Of a stretch of 64,000 nt of DNA, positions 15,581 through 23,926 are shown piece by piece. Origin of the DNA: JALZAI01 sp038212215 (GTDB taxonomy: Bacteria > Actinomycetota > Actinomycetes > Mycobacteriales > Jatrophihabitantaceae). Position 1 is the first letter of the stretch. Every line of letters starts with the position of its first letter. Made by a program: the position numbers and the translations under genes. A model generated the notes under the pieces. That model did no database searches. It was not told the DNA's origin and saw only the letters and a list, made by a program, of their open reading frames with translations. The stretch lies in contig JBBQUT010000004.1 in the NCBI GenBank assembly GCA_038212215.1, positions 1-64,000 of the forward strand, written 5' to 3'.

Positions 15581-16935
15581 ACGCCGCGCACCCAGGCGTC
15601 CAGGGTCGATACGAGCGCCACCCGCTGCTGGTTGGAGAAGTTGCAGTGCCCGGCCCCGTAGGGCGCACCCGTGCTCTCGGAGTACGTCGCCGGCGGAGCC
15701 ACATAGAGCTGAACGAGCCTTCCGGAGTCCCGGTTGGCCTGCGTGCGCTGCGACAGGATGCGCTCGTTCTGCACGAGCACCAGCGGATCGTCCTCGGTGT
15801 GCATCGTCAGCGTCGGCACGGTGATCTTCCCGGTGGTGTCCCCCAGCTTCTCGAAGGCAGTCCGAGCGGCGGTATCGGCGGACACCCGCGGCGCGGAGGA
15901 CAGTGCGAGCTCGTAGGAACTAGCATCGCCGCCGACGGTCGACACCAAACTGGACTCGGCCGCGCTGATCCGTGCGGAGTAGTCGGTCTTGGTGTTGTCC
16001 GAAGGATTCCCGCCGACGCGTTGCTCGATCTCGTACCTGCCGGCCGTCCCGTAGGCGAGGGCGGTCAGCAACGATTCCACGGTGGCTTTCACCTGCGAGG
16101 TGATGTCGGCACCGTCGTAGGTCTGCGTCTTGCTCGCCGCGTCGACGAGGGCCGCGATGAACAGCACCTTGCCAGTGCCCCCGTTCGCAGTGTCCGCCGC
16201 CGCCTTTTCCAGGGCCTGCTCGGCCCGCTTCCATTGGTCGTTGGCTTCGGCATCGTTGGAGAACCCGGTCAGCTTCAGCGAGGGGTCAATCAGCGTCTTG
16301 ATGGCGAACGCGACGTCGAGGGCAACATCGAGATTGAGATTCGGGCCGGCCACGGCCCCGCACATCGGTGCCGCACCGTCGACCCAACTCGAATTCTTCT
16401 CAGCGACGATCTCGGTGATCAGCCCGCCGAGGGAGTCACCCCACACGTAGGTCCGCTTCGGTGCCCCGATGAGCTGCACGAACGTGGCATGAAGCGCTTC
16501 GTCGGCGGCGACTCCGTCGGCCACCGCCCAGCCGTTTGACTTATAGGACGAGCCGGCGAGCGCATATCCGTCCGCGAGCAGTTCCTTGCTGAGCGGGTCC
16601 GCGCCGGTGCCGTCAGGATCGGTCGTGGACACCTGCGCACTGGAGCTCACTGGGGCGAAGTTCGGCGGGCCCGGCTGGGCGAACCGGTAGCCGTGCGAAT
16701 ACAACAACAGGGTGCCGTTCCACTTCGTCGGCATGATGATGGAGTACTTGGCACCGTGGGTCTCGCCCCGGCACTTGTCGACGCACTTGGTGAAGCTGAC
16801 GCTGGTGTCGCTCGACAAGACCGATTTTTCGCGGCTTGAGAGGGCGGTTGTCGCCGAGGAACAGGCCGTGAGCGTGAGCGCAGCAGTCGCCGTCACGATC
16901 GATGCCCAGATGCGGGAGCGCTGCGTGAAATCCAT
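15487..16935 (-). CDS. secreted alpha/beta-hydrolase lipoprotein
   Basis: A 482-residue exported hydrolase. The signal peptide ends in a lipobox, LTLTAC, so Cys25 is the likely lipidation site. A nucleophile elbow WGDSLGGLITEIVAEK, an acid in TMHTEDDPLVLVQNE and a base in PYGAGHCNFSNQQ are in the right order for a Ser-Asp-His triad. GTLLLYSHGYRF matches the oxyanion region. It resembles actinobacterial alpha/beta-hydrolases of unknown substrate; polyester or sugar-ester cleavage at the cell surface is possible. The ATG at 16935 is fixed by GGAGG eight nt upstream. The start lies only 18 bp from that of the divergent methyltransferase, and the 3' end overlaps the flippase gene. Confidence 0.82.
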   Translation of the reverse strand: MDFTQRSRIWASIVTATAALTLTACSSATTALSSREKSVLSSDTSVSFTKCVDKCRGETHGAKYSIIMPTKWNGTLLLYSHGYRFAQPGPPNFAPVSSSAQVSTTDPDGTGADPLSKELLADGYALAGSSYKSNGWAVADGVAADEALHATFVQLIGAPKRTYVWGDSLGGLITEIVAEKNSSWVDGAAPMCGAVAGPNLNLDVALDVAFAIKTLIDPSLKLTGFSNDAEANDQWKRAEQALEKAAADTANGGTGKVLFIAALVDAASKTQTYDGADITSQVKATVESLLTALAYGTAGRYEIEQRVGGNPSDNTKTDYSARISAAESSLVSTVGGDASSYELALSSAPRVSADTAARTAFEKLGDTTGKITVPTLTMHTEDDPLVLVQNERILSQRTQANRDSGRLVQLYVAPPATYSESTGAPYGAGHCNFSNQQRVALVSTLDAWVRGVYPVASGVASKFGPGLEPAFTPGPWPAAAAG

Positions 16936-16953
16936 GCTGGCATCCTCCACCAT

Positions 16954-17640
16954 GTGACCGCCGCATTCGACGACGCCTGGCAAATCGCCGATTCCGTGCC
17001 CGGCTGGCTGACCCAGCGACAGGGGCAGGCGCTCTGGGACGCCGCCTCGCAACTGTCGGTCGGCGACCTCGCCGTCGAGATCGGTAGCCATCAGGGTCGC
17101 TCGACCGTCGTCCTGGCGCGCGCCGCCCACCGGGTCGGCGCCCGTGTGGTCGCGATCGACCCGTTCGTCGAGGGGCGCCTGTTCGGCGGCGCCGAAACCC
17201 GCGCCAGGTTCCAGGCCACGATCGACCGCGCCGGGCTGGCGGACACCGTGCAACTCGTGGCCGAACCCAGCACGCAGGTTCGTGGCTCGTGGCACGAGCA
17301 GGTCGCGTTGCTCTACATCGACGGCAAGCACGACTACTGGAGCGCCACGAACGACCTGCGCTGGGTGGCGTTTCTGCCGCGCGATGCCACTGTGCTGATG
17401 CACGATGCATTCTCCTCGATCGGTGTGACGTCCGCCCTGCTGCGCAGCGTCCTACCGGGTCGGACGTTGCGTTATGCCGGCCGGGTCGGCTCGCTCGCTC
17501 GGTTCACGGTGCGCATGCCCACGGCACGCGATCGGCTACGCATCGTCTGCGAGCTGCCGTGGTTCCTACGAAACGTGCTGATCAAGATCGTGCTCCGCAT
17601 GCTTCGGCTGGCGGGCCGCCACCGAAACGATCCTTACTGA
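16954..17640 (+). CDS. class I methyltransferase (Methyltransf_24 type)
   Basis: A 228-residue SAM-dependent methyltransferase. LAVEIGSHQGRSTVVLARAA is motif I of the Methyltransf_24 group, which is often found in glycan and cell-envelope clusters; VVAIDPFVEG supplies the acidic residue, LLYIDGKHDYWSATNDL and VLMHDAFSSIGVTSA are the characteristic metal/substrate segments. The C-terminus is basic and hydrophobic (LIKIVLRMLRLAGRH) and may touch the membrane. The GTG at 16954 lacks a clear ribosome binding site, and the leader between it and the divergent lipoprotein gene is 18 bp, so its true start or promoter is uncertain. It could methylate the sugar assembled by the neighbouring enzymes. 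Confidence 0.82.
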   Translation: MTAAFDDAWQIADSVPGWLTQRQGQALWDAASQLSVGDLAVEIGSHQGRSTVVLARAAHRVGARVVAIDPFVEGRLFGGAETRARFQATIDRAGLADTVQLVAEPSTQVRGSWHEQVALLYIDGKHDYWSATNDLRWVAFLPRDATVLMHDAFSSIGVTSALLRSVLPGRTLRYAGRVGSLARFTVRMPTARDRLRIVCELPWFLRNVLIKIVLRMLRLAGRHRNDPY

Positions 17641-17655
17641 TCGCGACATTGTCGA

Positions 17656-17661
17656 TATCGT
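17656..17661 (+). promoter_or_regulatory. promoter with -10 TATCGT for a leaderless GNAT gene
   Basis: TATCGT lies 8 nt before the ATG at 17670, and TTACTG at 17634-17639 is a possible -35 with a 16-bp spacer. No Shine-Dalgarno sequence is present, which agrees with a leaderless mRNA. Confidence 0.5.
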
Positions 17662-17669
17662 CGTTCTCC

Positions 17670-18527
17670 ATGCTGATCCGTGCCGCCACCGTCGCCGACC
17701 TGCCGGCAATCGCCGAACTGCAGCGACGCTTCGACGCCGCGTGGTTCGGCGTGCCCGAACACGATCAGAACGAAGTGCGGGAATCCCTCGAGTGTGTCGA
17801 CCCGCTCGCCGAGCACAGCCGGTTGGTCGTTGACGGCGATCGAGTGCTCGCTGCTGCGTGGTGGTGGGCTACCGATGCCACGCTGCTTGTCGATCCCGCC
17901 GTCGACCCCACACCGATCTATGCCGAGCTGGTGCCGTGGTTCGAGAGCCAGCACGGGCCTGGCATCGAGGCGCTCAGCCAGGATTCGCGACTCGTGAATG
18001 CGTTGACCGCGCGAGGTTGGCGTCACGTAGCCTCGTCCTTCGAAATGATCCGCGCCCTCGGCGCCGACTGGACGTTGCCGCAGCCCGTGTGGCCGGCGGA
18101 CATCGTGGTGCGCCACCTCCGCCCTGTCGACTCGCGCGCGGTGCATCAACTGATTTATCGCGACGCCGGCTGGGCCGAGGTGCCCGGGCACCCGGAGCGC
18201 GGATTCGACGACTGGCAACAGATATTCGTCACCGCCGAGACGCTGCCCGAGCAGCAGGTACTGGCCTGGCGCGGCGATCGGTTGGTCGGCGTCGCGATGG
18301 GACGGATCTTCTCCGACGGCACCGGCTGGGTCGCACAACTTGCCGTGGCAAAGGACCATCGGGGGCAGGGTCTCGGCCGCGCGCTACTGCTTGAGGCGCT
18401 GCACCGGCGCAGCGAAGCCGGCGCCCGCGCATTGGGACTGTCGGTGCAGGCGGAGAACCGCAACGCGCTCTCGCTCTACCTCGGCGTCGGGCTCACACTC
18501 GATCGCGAATGGCAGCTCTACCGCTAA
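17670..18527 (+). CDS. GNAT-family N-acetyltransferase
   Basis: A 285-residue protein. The C-terminal half has a full GNAT fold with the acetyl-CoA loop in VAQLAVAKDHRGQGLGRALLLEAL and the closing SVQAENRNALSLYLGVGLTLDREWQLY. The N-terminal half (MLIRAATVADLPAIAELQRRF...) starts like a second, degenerate GNAT domain, so this looks like a tandem-GNAT protein. The substrate is unknown. The gene begins 29 bp after the methyltransferase stop but has its own promoter-like sequence at 17634-17661, and transcription is probably leaderless. It converges on polA. Confidence 0.85.
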   Translation: MLIRAATVADLPAIAELQRRFDAAWFGVPEHDQNEVRESLECVDPLAEHSRLVVDGDRVLAAAWWWATDATLLVDPAVDPTPIYAELVPWFESQHGPGIEALSQDSRLVNALTARGWRHVASSFEMIRALGADWTLPQPVWPADIVVRHLRPVDSRAVHQLIYRDAGWAEVPGHPERGFDDWQQIFVTAETLPEQQVLAWRGDRLVGVAMGRIFSDGTGWVAQLAVAKDHRGQGLGRALLLEALHRRSEAGARALGLSVQAENRNALSLYLGVGLTLDREWQLYR

Positions 18528-18672
18528 CGTTCGTTGTTCCGCCATGTCAGCCTCGAAATCTCATATTCACGATCAACGACGAACAGGTCGTCAAACATGG
18601 TGAGCACCTGGGCATTCCGTGCTGAATGCAATGGCGCGCCGTCAGGACTGACCTCGCGCGACAACCTTGCGG

Positions 18673-18703
18673 GCGCTTAGCGGATTTGCCGCCGCTAGTG
18701 CGC
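18673..18703. terminator. possible bipartite hairpin at the polA 3' end
   Basis: GCGC (18673-18676) plus AGCGG (18679-18683) can pair with CCGCT (18692-18696) plus GCGC (18700-18703), spanning the polA stop codon. It may end transcription of polA and of the convergent GNAT gene. There is no U-tract. The rest of the 167-bp gap is relatively AT-rich and holds nothing else I recognise. Confidence 0.3.
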
Positions 18704-21403
18704 GGCTTCGTGCCAGGTGCGCCCGACACCGACCGAGACGTCGAGGGCGACATCGAGGGGGTACGCGCTACCCATCTCGCGGCGCACCAGAGCTTCGACG
18801 GGTTCGCGCTCCCCCGGCGCGATTTCCAGGAGAAGTTCGTCGTGAACCTGCAGCAGCAATCGCGATTTTAGTTGCAGGTCGGCCAGGCCGCGGTGCACGC
18901 CGAGCATCGCGACCTTGATGATGTCGGCCGCGCTGCCTTGGATGGGGGCGTTGAGCGCGGCACGCTCGGCCATCTCGCGCAAATTGCGGTTATCACTGTT
19001 GAGCTTGTCGAGGTAGCGGCGTCGTCCCATGATGGTCTCGGTAAAACCGGTCTGACGGGCGTCCTCGACGACCGAGCGGAGATAGTCGCGCACCCCGCCG
19101 AAGCGGGCGAAGTAGGCCTCCATCTGGCCCCTCGCCTCTTCGGGAGTGATCTTGAGCTGCTTGGACAGCCCGAACGCCGACAGCCCATAGGCCAGTCCGT
19201 AGGACATCGCCTTCACCCGCCGGCGCAGCTCGCCGTCAATCTGCTCGACCGGCAGGTTGAACGCTCGCGAGGCGACGAAGGTGTGCAGATCCTCACCCGT
19301 CGTGAACGCCTCGATGAGCCCCGCGTCCCTCGATAGATGCGCCATGATCCGCATCTCGATCTGGCTGTAGTCGGCGGTCATCAGTGACTCGAAGCCAGCG
19401 CCCACGACGAACGCTTCGCGGATCCGGCGCCCTTCGGCAGTGCGCACCGGGATGTTCTGCAGGTTCGGATCAGTCGAGGACAACCGGCCGGTCGCTGCGA
19501 CCGTCTGATTGAACGTCGTGTGCACCCGGCCCTGCTCGTCGATCAGCGGCAGCAGCCCGTCGACCACCGACTTGAGCCGAGCGACCTCACGGTGCTGCAG
19601 CAACAGTTCGAGCAGCGGATGCTCGGTCTTGACGTAGAGGTCAGCGAGGGAGTCGGCGTCCGTGGTGTACCCGGTCTTGATCCGCTTGGTCTTTGGCAAC
19701 TTGAACTGGTCGAAGAGGATCTCCTGCAGCTGCTTGGGTGAGCCCAAGTTGAATTCGCGCCCAACTTGCTCGTGCGCCTTCTGCTCAACCGCCTTGACGC
19801 CGTCGCCGAGCTCCCTTTGCAGCGACTCAAGGGCCTCGGTGTCAGCCGCGATGCCGACAGCTTCCATATCGGCGAGGACGAACGTCAGCGGCAGCTCCAT
19901 GTCGGCGAGCAGCGCCGTGGCGCCACCCTTGTCGAGTTCGGCGTCGAACGCGTCCGCCAGATCGTTGATCGCGGTCGCCCGCAGCGTCTCGATCTCGGCC
20001 AGCGCGTCGTCGGACTCGTCGAGCCCTCCGTCGAGGGTGAGCTGGCCGGACTCCTCGACGTTGCTGCGCAGCTCGCGGTGCAGGTAGCGCAGCGCGAGAT
20101 CGGCGAGATCGAAGGTGCGCTGGTCCGGGCGCAGCAGGTAGGCGGCCAGCTGCGTGTCGCTGGTGACGCCGGCGATCGTCCAACCGTGCTGTCGTAGCGC
20201 CAGGACGGGCCCCTTGATGTCGTGCGTCGCCTTGGGCACCGTCGGATCAGCAAGCCAGCCGGCGAGTGCGGCATCGTCGCCGGGGCTGAGCCGGGCCGGG
20301 TCGAGGTACCCGGCGGCACCGTCTGCGCAGGCCAGCCCGATCCCGGTCAGAACACCGATGCCACGCCCCCACTGGCCGCGAAAGTCGATGCCGACGCGGG
20401 AGCCGTCGCGGGCATGCTCGTCGAGCCACTGCGTGACATCGTCGACGTCGAGCCGGGTGAAGGTGACATCGAAACCCTCTTCGGCCTCAGGCTCCGCGGC
20501 GGCGACGGTGGCGAACAGGCGCTCGCGCAGCACCCTGAACTGCAGATCGTCGAAAAGCTTGTGCACCTGCTCGCGATCCCACTGCTGCCGCGCGAGGTCG
20601 TCGACGCTGGCATCGATCTCGACATCGCGCACCAGCTCGGTGAGCCGGCGATTGCGCACCACGCTACCTACGTTGTCGCGCAGCGCGTCGCCCACCTTGC
20701 CCTTGACCGTGTCGATCTGCGCGACGAGCTGGTCGAGCGACCCGTACTCGCGAACCCACTTCGCAGCGGTCTTCTCACCCACACCCGGGACGCTGGGCAG
20801 GTTGTCGCTCGGATCGCCTCGTAAGGCTGCGAAATCGGGGTACTGCTCGGGCGAGAGGCCATACTTTTCTTGGACGGATTCGGGGGTGAAGCGGGTGAGG
20901 TCGCTGACCCCTCGGCGCGGGTAGAGCACGGTCACCTGGTCATTTACCAACTGCAGCGCGTCGCGATCTCCGGTGCAAATCAGCACCCGTATCCCGGCCG
21001 CGACCGCCTGCGTGGTGAGGGTGGCGATCAAGTCGTCGGCTTCGTAGTTGTCGACAGCCATCGACCGGATGCGCAGCGCGTCCAGCACCTCGCGGATGAG
21101 GGCGACCTGACCCCGGAAATCGTCGGGCGTCTCGGCACGGCCCGCCTTGTATTCGGCGTACTCGGCGCTGCGGAACGTCTTTCGCGACACGTCGAAGCAC
21201 ACCCCGACGTGAGTCGGATCCTCATCGCGCATCAGGTTGATCAGCATTGAGGTGAACCCGAACACGGCATTGGTCAGCTGGCCGGTGGTCGTCGACATAT
21301 TGACCTCACGCAGCGCGTAGAACGCGCGGTACGCAAGCGAGTGCCCGTCCATCAGCAACAGGGTCTTCGGGCTGGACGCCGTTAGCTCACTAAATTCGCT
21401 CAC
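18695..21403 (-). CDS. polA: DNA polymerase I
   Basis: A 902-residue polymerase for Okazaki-fragment processing and excision repair. Residues 1-290 form the 5'-3' exonuclease (LLLMDGHSLAYRAFYALRE, YEADDLIATLTTQA, ICTGDRDALQLV, GDPSDNLPSVPGVGEKTA). The middle domain begins RVGIDFRGQWGRGIG and lacks the Asp-x-Glu of a working 3'-5' exonuclease, as usual in actinobacteria. Polymerase motifs A (MTADYSQIEMRIMAHLSRD), B (RRRVKAMSYGLAYGLSAFG) and C (LLLQVHDELLLE) are intact. The GTG at 21403 lies inside a duplicated 23-bp element, so the first residues are doubtful; ATG at the DGHSLAYRAF segment is the next conserved start but would be short. Convergent with the GNAT gene. Confidence 0.97.
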   Translation of the reverse strand: MSEFSELTASSPKTLLLMDGHSLAYRAFYALREVNMSTTTGQLTNAVFGFTSMLINLMRDEDPTHVGVCFDVSRKTFRSAEYAEYKAGRAETPDDFRGQVALIREVLDALRIRSMAVDNYEADDLIATLTTQAVAAGIRVLICTGDRDALQLVNDQVTVLYPRRGVSDLTRFTPESVQEKYGLSPEQYPDFAALRGDPSDNLPSVPGVGEKTAAKWVREYGSLDQLVAQIDTVKGKVGDALRDNVGSVVRNRRLTELVRDVEIDASVDDLARQQWDREQVHKLFDDLQFRVLRERLFATVAAAEPEAEEGFDVTFTRLDVDDVTQWLDEHARDGSRVGIDFRGQWGRGIGVLTGIGLACADGAAGYLDPARLSPGDDAALAGWLADPTVPKATHDIKGPVLALRQHGWTIAGVTSDTQLAAYLLRPDQRTFDLADLALRYLHRELRSNVEESGQLTLDGGLDESDDALAEIETLRATAINDLADAFDAELDKGGATALLADMELPLTFVLADMEAVGIAADTEALESLQRELGDGVKAVEQKAHEQVGREFNLGSPKQLQEILFDQFKLPKTKRIKTGYTTDADSLADLYVKTEHPLLELLLQHREVARLKSVVDGLLPLIDEQGRVHTTFNQTVAATGRLSSTDPNLQNIPVRTAEGRRIREAFVVGAGFESLMTADYSQIEMRIMAHLSRDAGLIEAFTTGEDLHTFVASRAFNLPVEQIDGELRRRVKAMSYGLAYGLSAFGLSKQLKITPEEARGQMEAYFARFGGVRDYLRSVVEDARQTGFTETIMGRRRYLDKLNSDNRNLREMAERAALNAPIQGSAADIIKVAMLGVHRGLADLQLKSRLLLQVHDELLLEIAPGEREPVEALVRREMGSAYPLDVALDVSVGVGRTWHEAAH

Positions 21404-21407
21404 GGCC
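21385..21407. repeat. 23-bp element, copy 1, containing the polA start codon
   Basis: Begins GCTCACTAAATTCGCTCACG and ends GGCC. It matches the copy at 21456-21478 at 21 of 23 positions. On the polA strand it provides the GTGAGCGAA that starts the gene. Confidence 0.6.
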
Positions 21408-21455
21408 GAGCCTCGCTACGCTCGTTCGACCGGCAAAGCCCGATCACACTGGTTC

Positions 21456-21478
21456 GCTCACTACGTTCGCTCACGGCC
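21456..21478. repeat. 23-bp element, copy 2, upstream of polA
   Basis: Begins GCTCACTACGTTCGCTCACG and ends GGCC. It contains GTGAGCG on the reverse strand twice, and lies 71 bp from copy 1. Elements of this GTGAGCGAACGTAGTGAGCG kind recur between genes in some actinobacteria. Confidence 0.6.
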
Positions 21479-21515
21479 CCACTCTAGGGGCGGGGGGTGA
21501 CAAACCCGATCGAGC

Positions 21516-22118
21516 TCAAGCGCCCTGGCCGACGGCGCCACGCTCGCCGCCGGAGCGCTGCGCCCGAATGACCCGCGCCCGCCGGAGGACCGCCATCCGC
21601 TCGGGCACGTCGGCCACGCCGAGCGCGCGCCGTAGGACCGCGGTAGTGGCCACCCGATCGATCACCGACGGCGCGAAGCCGAGCCGGGCGAGGTAGCGGT
21701 TGGCCTCGCGAGAACCGGCCGACACGGTCGCGAGGATTCGTTCGACACCGAGTTCGTCAGCGAGCAGCACCGCAGCCGACAGCAACGCGCGCCCGACGCC
21801 CCGGCGTCGGTGCTTGGGGCTGACCAACAGGTGGCTCACGTGCAATGCCGTCGCCACCTCGATAGCGCCGACCTCTTCCAACCGCGCTACCAGCAAACCG
21901 ATGATCGCATCGCCCTCGTCGTCGCAGGCGACCAACAGCGTGCGCTCACCCTCGTCGAGAATCTGGCCGAATCGGGCTGCGAGCAGGCGCGGGTCCGGCG
22001 AACCTGATTTGCGCGCAGCGAACGAGGTCTTGGACGTGTCGATGGAGCGAGTCAGCGCGACGAGTCCCTCCACGTCCCCGCGCTCGGCAGGGCGCACCCG
22101 GACGTTCGCTCGAGACAC
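21516..22118 (-). CDS. GNAT-family N-acetyltransferase
   Basis: A 200-residue single-domain acetyltransferase. NVRVRPAERGDVEGLVALTRSI opens the fold, LHVSHLLVSPKHRRRGVGRALLSAAVLLADELG is the acetyl-CoA binding motif A, and GSREANRYLARLGFAPS is motif B. The remaining tail is Arg/Gly-rich. The GTG start at 22118 is well supported by GGAGG eight nt upstream. It reads in the same direction as polA but 112 bp before it, separated by the duplicated element, so shared transcription is uncertain. The substrate is unknown. Confidence 0.85.
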   Translation of the reverse strand: MSRANVRVRPAERGDVEGLVALTRSIDTSKTSFAARKSGSPDPRLLAARFGQILDEGERTLLVACDDEGDAIIGLLVARLEEVGAIEVATALHVSHLLVSPKHRRRGVGRALLSAAVLLADELGVERILATVSAGSREANRYLARLGFAPSVIDRVATTAVLRRALGVADVPERMAVLRRARVIRAQRSGGERGAVGQGA

Positions 22119-22254
22119 GAGGACAACCTCCAAAGCACGAGAGCAGCGACGGCGAAAACAACATGACAGCGCGCAAAACTGGCGGGCGTACGACCTGGAC
22201 GTCTAGCCGACCCTAGCCCGGTTGTCGCGGCAACGACACCCCCGGGTAGCCCAG

Positions 22255-23001
22255 CTAGCCGGCGACGATCTCCTCGCCCAGATACGCAGCCCGAATCCGG
22301 TCGTCGGCGAGCAACTCGGGGCCGGTCCCCTCCAGCACGATCTCGCCCGTTTCGAGCACATAGCCGCGGTCGGCGAGCGACAGCGCCTGCGCGGCATTCT
22401 GCTCGACCAGCAGCACGGTCACCCCGGTGCTGTTGATCTCGCGAATGATGTCAAAGATTTGCGCGACGATCAGCGGGGCCAAGCCCATCGACGGCTCGTC
22501 GAGCAGTAACAGTCGCGGCTTGCCCATCAGCGCGCGCCCGATGGCCAGCATCTGCTGCTCGCCACCGGACAGCGTGCCGGCCTGCTGGCCGAAACGCTCC
22601 TTCAGCCGGGGGAACAGTTCCAGGACGCGGTCCATGTCCGCCTGATCGAGATGTTTGAACCGGAACGCGCCCATCTCCAGGTTCTCCTCGACCGTCATGC
22701 GAGGAAAGACGTGGCGCCCCTCGGGCACATGGCAGACGCCCAGCCGGATCAGTTGATGAGCCGGGATGCCGTCGATGCGCTGCCCGGCGAAGGTGATCTG
22801 ACCCAGTGTCGGGCGAAGCATGCCCGACACCGTTTTCTGCGTCGTCGTCTTGCCGGCCCCGTTCGCACCGAGCAGCGCGACAATCTCGCCATCGTTGACG
22901 TGGAACGCGATTCCCTTCAGCGCGCGGATCGCGCCGTAACGGACCTCGATGTCGTCGACGTCGAGCAGGCGTTCTGGTTTGCTCATCGCGGGTTCGGTCA
23001 T
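22255..23001 (-). CDS. livF: branched-chain amino acid-type ABC transporter, ATP-binding protein LivF
   Basis: A 248-residue ATPase of a HAAT-family importer. Walker A is GANGAGKTT, the signature is LSGGEQQMLAIGRAL and Walker B is LLLLDEPSMG, followed by the LivF-typical GLAPLIVAQIFDIIREINSTG and LLVEQNAAQALSLADRGYVLETG. It is the last gene of the five-gene transporter set, 7 bp after livG. ATG at 23001 is used; ATG at 22986 (MSKPERLL) is a possible shorter start. LivF and LivG together power the LivH/LivM channel. Confidence 0.95.
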   Translation of the reverse strand: MTEPAMSKPERLLDVDDIEVRYGAIRALKGIAFHVNDGEIVALLGANGAGKTTTQKTVSGMLRPTLGQITFAGQRIDGIPAHQLIRLGVCHVPEGRHVFPRMTVEENLEMGAFRFKHLDQADMDRVLELFPRLKERFGQQAGTLSGGEQQMLAIGRALMGKPRLLLLDEPSMGLAPLIVAQIFDIIREINSTGVTVLLVEQNAAQALSLADRGYVLETGEIVLEGTGPELLADDRIRAAYLGEEIVAG

Positions 23002-23008
23002 TGCCGAT

Positions 23009-23926
23009 TTACTCGTCACGGGCGTGCTCCTGCTCGACGGCATCGGTGTCGATCAGGCGCAGCTCGGGTTGGTCACCGGCTGCGTCCTGCGCGTCCTCCG
23101 CGGACGTGCCCAGGTAGGCCGCGATGACCACCGGATCGCGCTGGATCGCGTGTGGCGTCCCTTCGGCGATCTTCTGACCGAAGTTGAGGACGACGATCCG
23201 GTCGGCGATCGACATCACCAGCTTCATATCGTGCTCGATCAGCAGGATGCTCGTGCCACGCTCTCGGTTGATCCTTTTGATCAGCTCAGCCAGGTCGCGC
23301 TTCTCAGCGGGATTCGTGCCCGCCGCCGGCTCGTCGAGCAGCAACACTCCGGGGCTGGTGCCGAGTGCACGCGCGATCTCCAGGCGACGCTGTTCGCCGT
23401 AGGCGAGCGAGGCTGCCAGCTCGTTGGCCCGGCCGGTGAGCCCGACCTCGCGCAGCAACTCGACTGCCGCAGCAGTGCTCTCGCGCTCCTCGCGGCGTTG
23501 CCAGGGCATGCCCAACATCGCAGCGACCGGTCCCGCCTTCTGCCGCGTTTCGACTCCGACCTTCACGTTCTCCAGCGCGGTCAACGCCGGGAACAGCCGG
23601 ATGTTCTGAAATGTGCGGGCGATTCCGAGACGGTTCACCACGTGCGTCTTCTTGCCCAATACGCTGACCGCCGGATCGCCGCGGCGCGCGCTGGCAAGGA
23701 TGCGACCCTGCTGCGGCGTGTAGACACCGGTCAGCGAATTGAACAACGACGTCTTGCCAGCTCCGTTGGGGCCGATCACGGCAAGGATCTCGCCGCGGCG
23801 CATCTGCATGCTCACGTCGTTGAGGCTCACCACGCCGCCGAAGCGCAGCGTGACGTGCTCGATATCGAAGACGAGATCGTTCGGATCTGCCGCGCTGCTC
23901 AAGTCGACGCTGCTCGGGCGGGTCAC
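23009..23926 (-). CDS. livG: branched-chain amino acid-type ABC transporter, ATP-binding protein LivG
   Basis: A 305-residue ATPase. Walker A is GPNGAGKTS, Walker B VLLLDEPAAG, and the signature is the LivG-type variant LAYGEQRRLEIARAL. LFNSLTGVYTPQQGRI and RTFQNIRLFPALTALENVKVG are typical of LivG. A C-terminal extension of about 40 residues (TSAEDAQDAAGDQPEL...) is acidic and not conserved. The GTG start overlaps the livM stop (GTGA) behind GGAGGGG, so the two are translationally coupled. Confidence 0.95.
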   Translation of the reverse strand: MTRPSSVDLSSAADPNDLVFDIEHVTLRFGGVVSLNDVSMQMRRGEILAVIGPNGAGKTSLFNSLTGVYTPQQGRILASARRGDPAVSVLGKKTHVVNRLGIARTFQNIRLFPALTALENVKVGVETRQKAGPVAAMLGMPWQRREERESTAAAVELLREVGLTGRANELAASLAYGEQRRLEIARALGTSPGVLLLDEPAAGTNPAEKRDLAELIKRINRERGTSILLIEHDMKLVMSIADRIVVLNFGQKIAEGTPHAIQRDPVVIAAYLGTSAEDAQDAAGDQPELRLIDTDAVEQEHARDE

